A stretch of 64,000 nt of DNA from an uncultured Clostridia bacterium (GCA_944354035.1 CALVPS010000006.1:1-64000), one strand, 5' to 3'; numbered from the stretch's first letter, positions 1 to 8,977 are shown. The notes: generated by a model not told the origin, from the sequence alone. Translations and numbers: made by a program.

Positions 1-1
1 G

Positions 2-1162
2 TATTATCAAAAAAAATTTGAAGCCTTCCCGTTGTACGAATGGCTGGAATTTGCGTTGCTGCTGTGTTTTGCGGGCGGGTTCCTCGACGCGTACACGTTC
101 GTCACGCGGGGCGGCGTTTTCGCCAACGCGCAGACAGGCAACCTGGTGCTGCTTGCCATAGGGTTCGCACGCGGCGACGGCGTAGCCGCCCTGCGCTATC
201 TGGTGCCCATCCTGTTCTTTTTTGCCGGCGTGCTTTTCAGCGAACTTGCCCTGCGGCTTGGAAAAAAGCAACGCAGCGATTTCCGCGGACACGCATACGT
301 GCTGCTTGGCGAGGCCGCCGTCTTATCGGCGGTGGCGCTGATGCCCCCTTCCGTCCCCGATATGTTGGTAAACGCGCTCGTCTCGCTGGCGGCGGCGGTG
401 CAGTTCGACAACTTCCGCAAGCTGGAGGGCAAACCGTTTGCCTCGGCATTCTGCACGGGCAACCTGCGTTCCGCCACAGAACACGCCTTTTACGCCGTTG
501 CCGAAAAACGGCGGGAAGCGGCACGCAGCGCCGCTCAGTACCTGATCGCCATCGGCGGATTTGTGGCGGGCGTATTTGCCGGCTACTTTGCCGCACGGGC
601 GTTCGGCGGATATGCGGCTTTTTTTGCGGCGGGCGATCTTGTTTTGCTGTTTGCCGCGGTCGTGGCGGCGCAGGCGGTACGCAGGCGGCGCATTGCGGTG
701 CGCAGGCTGTCCGCACAGGAGACCGACGCGGGACGCGCCCTGATCGACGAAAGTTTTCAGCGCTTTATCGCCCCGAACGTGCCGGGTGAGACGCGGGACG
801 CCTTCCGCGCCTTTTTATACGACCCCGCGCCGACGGCTGCACGCGACATTTACGGCGTATTTGCGGGCGGCATGCTGAAAGCCGCCATGATCGCACAGGC
901 GGACGGAACGCGCATCCACGCCTTTTTTGCTAAAAACGGCGACCAGAGACGCGGTTACGGCGGAAGGCTGATGCGCTGGTTCCTGGCGCATGCCGCCGCG
1001 CGGGAGGTCGCGGCGGACGTGCCGTGCGAGGCGGCGGCCGTCTACCGAAAATTCGGTTTTTTTGCGGACGGCGAACCGTTTGAGCGATACGGCATGCGCC
1101 TGCAGCCCCTACGCTTTCGGCGGGGCGGCGGGGCGGACGGTCGGACGACAGACGAACGATAA
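2..1162 (+). CDS. DUF1275 (YoaK-like) membrane protein fused to a GNAT acetyltransferase domain, 5' partial
   Basis: The frame is open to the window edge, so the true start probably lies upstream. A TTG at 32 is the first start-type codon inside the window, but the residues before it read on smoothly. Residues 1-220 (counting from that TTG) are hydrophobic and carry the DUF1275 hallmarks GGFLDAYTF and GGVFANAQTGN near the N-terminus, followed by several membrane helices. Residues 225-355 look like a GNAT acyltransferase domain, with an RRGYGGRLMRW stretch matching the acetyl-CoA loop. DUF1275 proteins are usually about 220 residues and lack a catalytic tail. Substrate is unknown. The family assignment is firm; the GNAT call is moderately firm. 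Confidence 0.75.
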   Translation, partial: YYQKKFEAFPLYEWLEFALLLCFAGGFLDAYTFVTRGGVFANAQTGNLVLLAIGFARGDGVAALRYLVPILFFFAGVLFSELALRLGKKQRSDFRGHAYVLLGEAAVLSAVALMPPSVPDMLVNALVSLAAAVQFDNFRKLEGKPFASAFCTGNLRSATEHAFYAVAEKRREAARSAAQYLIAIGGFVAGVFAGYFAARAFGGYAAFFAAGDLVLLFAAVVAAQAVRRRRIAVRRLSAQETDAGRALIDESFQRFIAPNVPGETRDAFRAFLYDPAPTAARDIYGVFAGGMLKAAMIAQADGTRIHAFFAKNGDQRRGYGGRLMRWFLAHAAAREVAADVPCEAAAVYRKFGFFADGEPFERYGMRLQPLRFRRGGGADGRTTDER

Positions 1163-1183
1163 CATCTTCGGGAGGGATATGAT

Positions 1184-1819
1184 ATGAACACACGCACCAT
1201 CGAAGTGACGGGCCGCGGCAGCGTTGCAGCTCGCCCCGACCTGATACGGCTGCACCTGACCGTGACGCGGCGGGCGCCTTGCTGCGAGGAAGCCGTTGCG
1301 GACGCGCAGGAGGACGCGCGGCGGCTGACGCAGGCGCTGTGCGGCGCGGGGATCGAAACGCGGAACGTGCACGCGCACGGGCTGCGCGTAGCGGCGCGCT
1401 ACGAAAACGAGCAAACGCCTGCAGGCAGATATGTCCGCACCTTTGCGGGCTACGAGGCCGTACGCCGACTGACGGCGGAATTTCCGGCGGAGAGCGGCCT
1501 GCTCGGCGCGGTGCTGACCGCCGCGGCAGCCGACGCCGCGGCGCCGGAACTGCACATAGAATATGCGCTTTCCGACCCGCAGGCGGCAAGAGACGAGGCG
1601 CTTGCGCGCGCGGCGGCCGACGGACGTCGCAGGGCGGAGATCCTTGCCGCGGCGACGGGCGCGCGGCTTGGCGCCCTCCTCTCTGTCCGCCACGGCGGCG
1701 TAGCGCCCCTTCCCGCCGTACGCACCGCCGCATTTTCCGCACGCGACGGCATGGCGGAGCCGGAACCGGAGACAATAGAGATCGGCGACAGCGCAACGCT
1801 CACATGGGAGCTGCTGTGA
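1184..1819 (+). CDS. SIMPL domain (DUF541) protein
   Basis: The 211-residue protein begins with IEVTGRGSVAARPDLI and contains a long alpha/beta body, typical of SIMPL/DUF541 proteins. These form oligomeric assemblies and have been linked to stress or envelope functions. No signal peptide is visible, so a cytoplasmic location is likely, whereas many family members are periplasmic. The start ATG is preceded by GGGAGGG. It lies 21 bases after the DUF1275-GNAT gene on the same strand, so the two are probably cotranscribed, and a strong terminator follows. Biochemical role is unknown. Confidence 0.75.
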   Translation: MNTRTIEVTGRGSVAARPDLIRLHLTVTRRAPCCEEAVADAQEDARRLTQALCGAGIETRNVHAHGLRVAARYENEQTPAGRYVRTFAGYEAVRRLTAEFPAESGLLGAVLTAAAADAAAPELHIEYALSDPQAARDEALARAAADGRRRAEILAAATGARLGALLSVRHGGVAPLPAVRTAAFSARDGMAEPEPETIEIGDSATLTWELL

Positions 1820-1844
1820 TCCCGCCGACGATCGGACAGCAAAC

Positions 1845-1892
1845 GCGGCGCGCGCCCCCATTGCAGGGGACGCGCGCCGCATTTTTTCTTTT
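1845..1892 (+). terminator. Intrinsic terminator after the SIMPL gene
   Basis: A GC-rich hairpin (arms 1845-1858 and 1866-1880) is followed by a T-rich run at 1882-1892 on the + strand. It separates the SIMPL gene from the convergent MFS gene. Confidence 0.8.
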
Positions 1893-1917
1893 AAAACGCC
1901 GATAAAGCGCCTCGGGC

Positions 1918-3135
1918 TCACGGCCGTGCGGACGAGGGAGCCGTCTCGGCGGCACGGCGCAGTGTGCGGTTGAGCAGTTCGCTCGTCAACAGCAGCAGCG
2001 CGGCAAACGCCCCCAAAAAGAGGGGCAACCATGCGATATCGGCATGCTCCGCGATCAGGCCGAACAACGGCGGCATCAGCGTAGTACCCACATACGCGCC
2101 GGCCATTTCCACGCCGATCACCGCCTGGGAATGCTCCTTCCCGAAGTTGGCGGGAGTCGCATGGATGATGGAGGGATACACGGGCGCGCACCCGAGACCG
2201 ATGACGACAAACCCCGCCAAGGCACAGGCGTCCGGTTCGACCGGGAGCGCCACCAGACCGATGCCGACGGCCGCCGCCGCGATGCCGATGCGGATGAGGA
2301 CGCGGTCCCCCAGCTTTTCGGAAAAAAATCCGCACACGAACCGCCCCACCGTAATACCCGCAAAAAACAGCGAAGCGAACATGGCGGCGCATTCCTCCGT
2401 GACGCCGCGGTGCGCGACCAGATAGCTGCTTGCCCACAGCATGGTCGTCTGCTCCAGGGCACAATAGCAAAAAAACGCCACCAGAACAAGCCCTACGCCG
2501 CGCAGGCGCAGCGTGCGGAGCAACGAGTGCTTCTGCGGCGCCTCCTGCGCGGGTGCGGCCTCCGCCGACGGGGGCGACAGCCGGGCGGCACGCCTTTTCC
2601 AGAGCGGAAGACTGGCAAACAGCCCCGCCGTAAGCGCAAACTGCAGCAGCGCCACGATGCGATACCCCCATTCCCAGCCGATGCCGCCCGAAAGGCACCC
2701 GCCCATGATGTAGGGACTGATGATGGCGCCCAACCCCCAAAAACAGTGCAGCCAGCTCATATGGCGGGCCTTGTAGTGCAGCGCCACATAATTATTGAGG
2801 GCCGCGTCCACGCCGCCCGCGCCCAGCCCGTAGGGAACGGCCAGCACGCACAGCACCCAAAAGGCGCGTGCGAACGAAAAACCGAGCATGGCCGCCGCCG
2901 TAAGCAGCACGCTGACGGCAGTCACCGCGCCCGTGCCCAACTTGCGCGTCAAAAAGTCGGAGGCGAGGCTGGAGAAGATGGTGCCCGCGGCAATGATCAT
3001 GGAGACCGCTCCCGCCGCCGAAACGGAGGCCCCCAGTTCGACATGCATGACGGGCCAGGCCGAACCCAGCAGCGAATCGGGCAGCCCGAGGCTGATAAAG
3101 GCGATATAGATGATGGCAAGCAGCAGCATTCCCAT
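1918..3135 (-). CDS. MFS transporter, probably sugar-associated
   Basis: The 405-residue protein has about 12 hydrophobic segments and an MFS-like motif early in the chain (GLPDSLLGSAWPVMH). The overall pattern recalls fucose-permease-like MFS members. I chose the ATG at 3135, which has GGAG 8 bases upstream; an ATG at 3174 would add 13 residues but has a poorer ribosome site. It lies 97 bases downstream of the alpha-galactosidase on the same strand, so it probably imports the galactoside or exports a product. Substrate is inferred from context only. Confidence 0.8.
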   Translation of the reverse strand: MGMLLLAIIYIAFISLGLPDSLLGSAWPVMHVELGASVSAAGAVSMIIAAGTIFSSLASDFLTRKLGTGAVTAVSVLLTAAAMLGFSFARAFWVLCVLAVPYGLGAGGVDAALNNYVALHYKARHMSWLHCFWGLGAIISPYIMGGCLSGGIGWEWGYRIVALLQFALTAGLFASLPLWKRRAARLSPPSAEAAPAQEAPQKHSLLRTLRLRGVGLVLVAFFCYCALEQTTMLWASSYLVAHRGVTEECAAMFASLFFAGITVGRFVCGFFSEKLGDRVLIRIGIAAAAVGIGLVALPVEPDACALAGFVVIGLGCAPVYPSIIHATPANFGKEHSQAVIGVEMAGAYVGTTLMPPLFGLIAEHADIAWLPLFLGAFAALLLLTSELLNRTLRRAAETAPSSARP

Positions 3136-3232
3136 GGTACGGACTCCGAAAAAAAATCGGAAAGAGCATACCATGTTCTTTCCGAAAACGCAACAAAAAC
3201 GACGGACATTTTTTAGAACGATCTTGTAAAGA

Positions 3233-5401
3233 TCACGCCTGCGTCAGCACGATCAGGCGGCAATCGAATTCCGTCAGCCGCTCGCGCGAGAGATTGAGAC
3301 CCACCTCCATATAATACGCGCCGTCGTGCACCGCACGATCGAAGGTATTGTAATACCGCATTTCACGCGAGAGCCCCTTTAAACGGACAAAGCGGAACTT
3401 ATCCCACTCTTTTTGCCGGTTCATAAACAGCACCACGGAGGCGCTCCGATCGCGCGAGACGCACTGCATGGCCATATAGCTCCCCTCGTGCGGGGCGCAC
3501 AGGTGCCACAGCGTACCCTGCTCTATGACGCTTGCATGATACTTGCGGTAGAGTTCGGCCGTATGGCAGAGCGCCGCGATCTCCTCCTGCGTCAGGCGGC
3601 CGGGATCCATTTCGTAACCGTAGGTCCCGAACAGCGCCAACGCCGCCTTTACGGGATAGGGCGCCACGGGACTGTCGTTGACGTGCGAGCCGATGCAGCA
3701 GAGCGGATACCCGATCGACGTATTGAACTGTATCTCCATGCGCTGGGCGGGATCGGATTCGTCGCTGGCCCATATCTGCGGGCAGTAATACAGCGTTCCG
3801 AGATCGAACCGCCCGCCGCCCGAGGCGCAGCCCTCGATAAAGATGTGCGGGTACTCCCGCGTGATCCGCCCGATCAGCGCATAATAGCCCAGCGTAAGGC
3901 GATGGTACACCTCCCCGCGGCGGTCGGCGGGCAGCCTTGCAGACGTATGTTCCGCCACCGTACGGTTATAATCCCACTTGATATAATCTACGGGATATTC
4001 TTCGAGGAATGCCTTCATCTGCCCGTAAATTTCTTCCACCACGGCGGGATCGGTAAAGTCGAGATGCAGCTGATGACGCATGAGCGAGAGTTCCGTACGC
4101 GAAGGGGTATACCCCAACGCATATTCGGGATGCGCCGCGAACAGTGCGCTGCGGTAATTGACCATCTCCGGCTCGAACCATATCCCGAACTTTAGCCCGC
4201 GCGCCCTGCAATGCGCCATAACGGCGTGCAGGTCGATCTTGTTCCGGTTGACCGTCCAGTCGCCCAGGCCGCTCGTATCGTCCGAACGGGTGGAGAACCA
4301 GCCGTCGTCCAGCACGAACAATTCAGAGCCCAGCTTGCATGCGTCGTCGATATACGAGAGGATGCGCTGCGTATCAAAGTTGAACAGACACCCCTCCCAC
4401 GAGTTGAACAGCACGGGCCGATACGCCCCGAGCGGACACGGGGCAAGCACGTTTTCGCGTACAAAACGGTGCGCCGCAGCGCTCATGCCGTCCATGCCGC
4501 CGCGCGAATAACACAGCGCGGCCTGCGGCGTTTCAAAGACCGCGCCGGGGGAAAGCAGCCAGTCGAAATCTTCGTCGTTGATGCCGTACGTCACATGGAC
4601 GCCGCCGTAAGGCCCCGTATAGGTGCGGAACTTGAAATTTCCGCTGTAGATCAGGTGAAAACCGAGCGCCTCGCCGCTGTCCCACGAGGTCCCCCGCTTG
4701 CGCAGCACGACAAACGGGTTTTCTTCGGCAGACGAACGCCCCAAATTACTAGAAATTTCGCGCACGCCGTCGGGCAGACGCTCTTCGCACCAGTCGCGCT
4801 CCTTGGCCCAGCGCCCCTTAAAATGCACCAGATCGTAATCGTCGGAGGGCAGGTCGAGCTGCATCGACATGGCCCGCAGAATGCGGACGGGCCGCGCGCC
4901 CGCATTTTCGATCGAAAAACTCTTTACCAGCACGTCTTTATCGGCAAGCAGCGTAAGATACAGCCGCAGCAGAACGCCGCTCGCCGCGTCGCGCAGGGAA
5001 AACTCCAGCGTCTCGCAGGCCTCGCCCCGCATGTGCGGCAGCCCCTCGGGGACGTGCGCTCCCGCAAAGCGCCTGTGACCGACATAGCGAAAGTCCGTTT
5101 CGGTCGTCCCGTCCGCCGCCCGCACGACGACGGGCGCGCCGCGCTTATCGAGCAGCCCGTGTGTGGAGACCTCGAGCGGGGCGCAATGTTCCATAAAGCC
5201 GTCCGCGCGCAGGCGCTCCTCGCCGCGGCGCATGTCGTACACGCGCGTGGCGTCCTCCCCGCCGTTGCGCACACACGAAAAATCGGTATCGGCGGCCAGC
5301 GCCGGACCGAAATATACCGTCTCAAGATACCCTGCCTCATTGATGTACACCGTATAGCTCACGCTGCCGTTGGTCAGCGTGACGGGATTTTCCGTCGCCA
5401 T
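3233..5401 (-). CDS. Alpha-galactosidase, GH36 family
   Basis: The enzyme hydrolyses terminal alpha-galactosyl residues (melibiose, raffinose type) and has no signal peptide, so it acts in the cytoplasm on imported sugars. The 722-residue length matches bacterial GH36 enzymes. The KWDYNR motif places the nucleophile at Asp477, and WASDESD places the acid/base at Asp547; the 70-residue spacing fits the family. An N-terminal beta-supersandwich and a C-terminal beta domain flank the barrel. I chose the ATG at 5401 because AAGGAG lies 7 bases upstream; longer starts to 5515 run through the promoter. It is divergent from an AraC regulator and upstream of an MFS transporter. Confidence 0.93.
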   Translation of the reverse strand: MATENPVTLTNGSVSYTVYINEAGYLETVYFGPALAADTDFSCVRNGGEDATRVYDMRRGEERLRADGFMEHCAPLEVSTHGLLDKRGAPVVVRAADGTTETDFRYVGHRRFAGAHVPEGLPHMRGEACETLEFSLRDAASGVLLRLYLTLLADKDVLVKSFSIENAGARPVRILRAMSMQLDLPSDDYDLVHFKGRWAKERDWCEERLPDGVREISSNLGRSSAEENPFVVLRKRGTSWDSGEALGFHLIYSGNFKFRTYTGPYGGVHVTYGINDEDFDWLLSPGAVFETPQAALCYSRGGMDGMSAAAHRFVRENVLAPCPLGAYRPVLFNSWEGCLFNFDTQRILSYIDDACKLGSELFVLDDGWFSTRSDDTSGLGDWTVNRNKIDLHAVMAHCRARGLKFGIWFEPEMVNYRSALFAAHPEYALGYTPSRTELSLMRHQLHLDFTDPAVVEEIYGQMKAFLEEYPVDYIKWDYNRTVAEHTSARLPADRRGEVYHRLTLGYYALIGRITREYPHIFIEGCASGGGRFDLGTLYYCPQIWASDESDPAQRMEIQFNTSIGYPLCCIGSHVNDSPVAPYPVKAALALFGTYGYEMDPGRLTQEEIAALCHTAELYRKYHASVIEQGTLWHLCAPHEGSYMAMQCVSRDRSASVVLFMNRQKEWDKFRFVRLKGLSREMRYYNTFDRAVHDGAYYMEVGLNLSRERLTEFDCRLIVLTQA

Positions 5402-5432
5402 TGCATTGCTCCTTACCGCATTGTCCGCTATG

Positions 5433-5460
5433 ATTGTAACAGATTTTACAAAAAAGTCAA
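5433..5460 (-). promoter_or_regulatory. Promoter of the alpha-galactosidase-MFS operon
   Basis: TTGACT (5460-5455) and TACAAT (5438-5433) on the minus strand are separated by 16 bases. Transcription would start near 5426, just ahead of the AAGGAG at 5414-5409. The 408-base divergent region 5402-5809 otherwise holds no gene. It includes an inverted repeat at 5465-5486 (arms CGGCGGC and GCCGCCG), immediately upstream of this -35 box, which could be a regulator site. Confidence 0.7.
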
Positions 5461-5761
5461 CCATCGGCGGCAAAATATCGCCGCCGTGCGCGCCGCACGT
5501 CTCCCTGAAGGACATTTGTTTACTTTACTTTATATATACGGCAAAAAGACGGCAAAACGCTGCCGCCTTCTTGCCAAAACTATATGGGGGATGGAGTGTA
5601 GATATATTTGCGGGAAACGATCTGTCCGCGATCGGGCGGTCGAGCCCGTTTGGGAGCGATGCCCCGTGGCGCCGCCATACAACATCTTTATTTTACCGCT
5701 TTCCGATAAAAAAAGCAAGTCGTATCTTGTCATATTTCGGACATTTATTGACATTTTAGGA

Positions 5762-5790
5762 TTGACAGATAAACTGCTTCATCTTATAAT
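5762..5790 (+). promoter_or_regulatory. Consensus promoter of the araC-type regulator
   Basis: TTGACA at 5762-5767 and TATAAT at 5785-5790 are separated by exactly 17 bases, a perfect sigma-A promoter. The predicted leader before the ATG at 5810 is only about 13 bases and contains the GGAGG-like ribosome site. Confidence 0.85.
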
Positions 5791-5809
5791 AAAATAAACG
5801 GAGGCCACT

Positions 5810-6682
5810 ATGAGCGCTCAGCGTGAAACATGGAATTACCGCGGAAACTGCAAAGTATGGGCGGGAAAATATAAAAATCCGCACAACTTGCTGCATTGGC
5901 ACTACGACTGCGAACTGATGTATGTGGACGAGGGCTGCGCAGAGATATTCTGCGACCGCCGCCGGCACACGCTGACGGCGGGAGAGACGCTGTTTGCGGA
6001 CAGCGGTCAGGTGCACTCCATCCGCACATGCGGCGAAAGCGCCGTGCTGACCGTGATCGTCTTTGACCGGGCGATCCTGCGCCCCTTTTTAGAAAAGCTG
6101 CAGCTCGCCTCTCCCAAACCCTATTTCCCCTGCCCCGTACCGCAGCTGTACGCCGACCTCGCCGAAGTGCTTTCGGACAAGCAGACATTTTACGAAGCGG
6201 AGGCCGCCTGCCTTGCGGCGCGTTTTATGCTGCGCCTGTTCCGCCGGGAGCGCATGGTACAGCGTCTGGAGGGCGACCGCACGGAAGAGGCGCTGAAACG
6301 GCTGCTGGAAGAGATGATACGGCGGTGCGGCGATTTTTCGTTTGCGGCCGCCGCCCGCGACATGGGCATGAGCGAGGCATATTTTTCGCGCTATTTTAAA
6401 AATGCCACGGGTACCACCTTTTCCGCCTACCTGAACCGCGTGCGTACCGACAATGCCGTGCGTCTGCTGCAATCAAACGGCGGCCTTGCGATGACGGAGA
6501 TCGCCGAGCGATGCGGGTTCCCTACCATCCGCACTTTTAACCGCATCTTTCGGGAAGTCACGGGATACGCCCCTTCGCAGCTGCCCGAGGGATATGTGCC
6601 GGACGACTTACTTTTGCAGGCGAGCTCGGACCGCTTTGACCCGACGCTGCAAGACTGCAAACTGATCGAATCGTTCCGATAG
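5810..6682 (+). CDS. AraC-family transcriptional regulator
   Basis: The 290-residue protein has a cupin-like sensor half (LLHWHYDCELMYV, then a GETLFADSGQVHSI strand-turn pattern) and a C-terminal double helix-turn-helix from about residue 185 (GMSEAYFSRYFKNATG and GFPTIRTFNRIFREVTG). It lies divergently from the GH36-MFS pair, so it probably controls galactoside use in response to a sugar. The ATG is preceded by CGGAGG. It shares the 408-base intergenic region with the alpha-galactosidase promoter. Confidence 0.9.
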   Translation: MSAQRETWNYRGNCKVWAGKYKNPHNLLHWHYDCELMYVDEGCAEIFCDRRRHTLTAGETLFADSGQVHSIRTCGESAVLTVIVFDRAILRPFLEKLQLASPKPYFPCPVPQLYADLAEVLSDKQTFYEAEAACLAARFMLRLFRRERMVQRLEGDRTEEALKRLLEEMIRRCGDFSFAAAARDMGMSEAYFSRYFKNATGTTFSAYLNRVRTDNAVRLLQSNGGLAMTEIAERCGFPTIRTFNRIFREVTGYAPSQLPEGYVPDDLLLQASSDRFDPTLQDCKLIESFR

Positions 6683-6744
6683 CGCAGCGCCGCGCTGTGG
6701 CAGTCATGCGGCCTGCCGCCCTTTCCGCGCATACGCTTTAATAC

Positions 6745-6777
6745 AGAAAAAAGCGGCCCCGAACGGGACCGCTTTTG
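6745..6777. terminator. Bidirectional hairpin terminator between araC-type gene and GGGtGRT gene
   Basis: The arms (AAGCGGCCCC and GGGACCGCTT) are flanked by A/T runs on both sides. On the minus strand the stem is followed by TTTTTT, making it a clear terminator for the GGGtGRT gene. It could also stop the regulator transcript. Confidence 0.8.
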
Positions 6778-6799
6778 CGATCGGAAACCCCTACGCGGG

Positions 6800-7801
6800 T
6801 TATTTGTTCATGCCTTCCTGCACGGCGACCGCAACGGCGACCGTTGCACCGACCATGGGGTTGTTGCCCATACCGATGAGGCCCATCATTTCGACGTGCG
6901 CGGGAACGGACGACGAGCCCGCAAACTGCGCGTCGGAATGCATTCTGCCCATCGTATCGGTCATGCCGTACGACGAAGGGCCCGCCGCCATATTGTCGGG
7001 ATGCAGCGTTCTGCCCGTGCCGCCGCCCGAGGCGACCGAAAAGTACTTAACGCCGTTTTCGACGCACCACTTTTTGTAGGTGCCGGCAACGGGGTGCTGG
7101 AAGCGGGTGGGGTTGGTAGAATTGCCCGTAATGGAGACGCCCACCTTTTCGAGTTTCATAACGGCCACGCCTTCCGGCACGTTGTCTACGCCGTAACACT
7201 TTACCTTGGCGCGGGGACCTTCGGAATAGGGCACCTCGTTGGTCACCGTCACCGTTTCGGTATACGGATCGAACACCGTTTCGACATACGTAAAGCCGTT
7301 GATGCGTGAAATAATAAAGGCGGCGTCCTTGCCCAGACCGTTCAGAATGACGCGCAGGGGCTTTTTGCGCACCTTGTTGGCGTTCATGGCGATGGAGATG
7401 GCGCCCTCCGCCGCCGCAAACGACTCGTGCCCGGCAAGGAAGCAGAAACAATCGGTCTCTTCCGACAGGAGCATTTTGCCGAGATTCCCGTGGCCGAGGC
7501 CGACCCGGCGATTTTCGGCGACCGAACCGGGGATGCAGAACGCCTGCAGGCCGATGCCGATGGCGGCAGCCGCGTCCGCAGCTTTCGTGCAGCCCTTTTT
7601 AATGGCGATCGCGGCGCCCACCGTGTACGCCCATACCGCGTTTTCGAAGCAGATAGGCTGCGTGCCGCGTACGATCTTGTCGCAGTCGACGCCCTTGGAA
7701 AGGCAGATATCTTTGCACGCTTCGATCGAGGAGATCCCGTACTCTTTTAAAACGCCGTTGATCTTATCGATCCTTCTTTCGTATCCTTCAAACAGAGCCA
7801 T
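6800..7801 (-). CDS. GGGtGRT-family protein
   Basis: The 333-residue protein contains GGGTGRT at residues 259-265 within VASGGGTGRTLHPDN, the signature that gives the family its name. Glycine-rich segments (GLGHGNLGKM near 102, SITGNSTN near 223) and several cysteines (30s-50, 71, 89, 118-120) are visible. There is no signal peptide or membrane segment. It follows a NifU-like scaffold gene by 13 bases, and the pairing is known in anaerobes. Function of the family is not established to my knowledge; a role with iron-sulfur clusters is inferred only from the partner. Confidence 0.85.
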   Translation of the reverse strand: MALFEGYERRIDKINGVLKEYGISSIEACKDICLSKGVDCDKIVRGTQPICFENAVWAYTVGAAIAIKKGCTKAADAAAAIGIGLQAFCIPGSVAENRRVGLGHGNLGKMLLSEETDCFCFLAGHESFAAAEGAISIAMNANKVRKKPLRVILNGLGKDAAFIISRINGFTYVETVFDPYTETVTVTNEVPYSEGPRAKVKCYGVDNVPEGVAVMKLEKVGVSITGNSTNPTRFQHPVAGTYKKWCVENGVKYFSVASGGGTGRTLHPDNMAAGPSSYGMTDTMGRMHSDAQFAGSSSVPAHVEMMGLIGMGNNPMVGATVAVAVAVQEGMNK

Positions 7802-7814
7802 TTCGGTTTCCTCC

Positions 7815-8516
7815 TTATTCCTTGCGGGGGTCGATGTACTTCACCGCGCCCTGCTCTTCGGCAAATCTGCCGTAGTGGCCCATCGCCTTTTTCCACGCCT
7901 CGTTGGGTTCCATGCCCTTTTTGATAAAATCGGTCATCTTTCCCAACGCCACGAACTCATAACCGATCACCTGATCGTCCTTATCCAACGCAAGGCGGGT
8001 AACGTACCCTTCGGCCATTTCCAAATAACGCACGCCCTTTAACGCCGTGCCGTACATGGTGCCGACCTGCGAGCGCAGTCCCTTGCCCAGATCTTCCAGC
8101 CCGGCGCCCACCGTAAGGCCGTCGTCCGAAAAGGCCGACTGCGTTCTGCCGTATACGATCTGCAAAAAGAGTTCGCGCATGGCGGTGTTGATGGCGTCGC
8201 ACACAAGGTCGGTATTCAGCGCCTCTAAAATGGTTTTATGGGGCAGGATCTCCGCCGCCATGGCGGCCGAGTGCGTCATGCCCGAGCAACCCAGCGTTTC
8301 GACGAGCGCCTCCTGAATAACGCCCTGCTTTACGTTGAGCGTCAGCTTGCAGGCGCCCTGCTGCGGCGCGCACCAGCCCACGCCGTGCGTAAAGCCGCTG
8401 ATGTCGGCGATCTGCTTTGCGCATACCCACTTGCCCTCTTCGGGAATGGGCGCGGGGTCGTGTTTGGGCCCCTTGGCAACGCAATACATCTCTTCCACTT
8501 CGCGTGAATATTGCAT
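7815..8516 (-). CDS. NifU-like iron-sulfur cluster scaffold protein
   Basis: The 233-residue protein carries a NifU/IscU-like core around ETLGCSGMTHSAAMAAE (Cys77), with further cysteines at 12, 32, 49, 56 and 106. Scaffold proteins assemble Fe-S clusters for transfer to apoproteins, but this sequence is longer and more divergent than classical IscU. The ATG at 8516 has GGAGG 7 bases upstream; the longer reading to 8609 lacks a better site. It is the first gene of a two-gene operon with the GGGtGRT gene, ending in a strong terminator. Confidence 0.75.
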   Translation of the reverse strand: MQYSREVEEMYCVAKGPKHDPAPIPEEGKWVCAKQIADISGFTHGVGWCAPQQGACKLTLNVKQGVIQEALVETLGCSGMTHSAAMAAEILPHKTILEALNTDLVCDAINTAMRELFLQIVYGRTQSAFSDDGLTVGAGLEDLGKGLRSQVGTMYGTALKGVRYLEMAEGYVTRLALDKDDQVIGYEFVALGKMTDFIKKGMEPNEAWKKAMGHYGRFAEEQGAVKYIDPRKE

Positions 8517-8580
8517 GTTGTATCCTCCATAAAAAACTTTAAAAAACAATTTTCCCCCCGCGGGGAACATTACCTTAAGT

Positions 8581-8609
8581 ATTCTATCATATTCTTCCAA
8601 AAAACACAA
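8581..8609 (-). promoter_or_regulatory. Probable promoter of the scaffold-GGGtGRT operon
   Basis: TTGTGT (8609-8604) and TAGAAT (8586-8581) on the minus strand are 17 bases apart. The leader of about 58 bases contains a CCCCGCGGGG palindrome near 8555. Confidence 0.5.
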
Positions 8610-8616
8610 GAGGTTG

Positions 8617-8658
8617 CAAAAAAATTTCCCGCGCGCCGCGGCAAAATTTTGGCGCGCG
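8617..8658 (-). terminator. Terminator of the obg-yhbY operon
   Basis: CGCGCGCC and GGCGCGCG arms (8651-8658 and 8630-8637) are followed on the minus strand by GGGAAATTTTTTT, a typical intrinsic terminator. Confidence 0.75.
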
Positions 8659-8675
8659 TCGGCCGCTGCAGGCCG

Positions 8676-8966
8676 CTACAATCGGATGTGTTCGATCTCT
8701 TTCCGCTGCGAGCGGCGATAAAACACCGCCTTCCTGCCGATGACGATCACGACTTCCGCCCCCAGCAGCTCGGCAATGTTCTGCGCGATCGTGTCCGCGT
8801 CCGCCTCGGCGTTCTGCAGCACGGTCACCTTGATCAGTTCGCGCGCCTCCAGCGCCTCCGAAAGCGTCGTAAGCAGGTTTTCGGAGATGCCGCCCTTGCC
8901 CACCTGCGTGACGGGCGAAAGGTTCGCCGCCAACGATTTTAGTTTGCTGCGCTGTTTGCTTGTCAT
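8676..8966 (-). CDS. yhbY: YhbY-family RNA-binding protein (CRM domain)
   Basis: The 96-residue protein matches the single-domain CRM/YhbY family, with SKQRSKLKSLA at the start and a GKGGISENLL loop at residues 23-32. Family members associate with pre-50S ribosomal particles and are thought to help assembly. It begins 11 bases after the stop of obg, another 50S-assembly factor, so the two form a ribosome-maturation operon that ends in a strong terminator. Confidence 0.9.
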   Translation of the reverse strand: MTSKQRSKLKSLAANLSPVTQVGKGGISENLLTTLSEALEARELIKVTVLQNAEADADTIAQNIAELLGAEVVIVIGRKAVFYRRSQRKEIEHIRL

Positions 8967-8977
8967 ACCCTGTCTCC

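Noticed and set aside
1109-2740. A 543-residue minus-strand frame across the SIMPL and MFS genes
   Set aside because: It is arginine-rich, overlaps two well-supported genes in other frames and shows no family motif; it is an artefact of high GC.
4211-5797. A 528-residue plus-strand frame opposite the alpha-galactosidase
   Set aside because: It runs antisense to a complete GH36 gene and across both divergent promoters; no domain or ribosome site.
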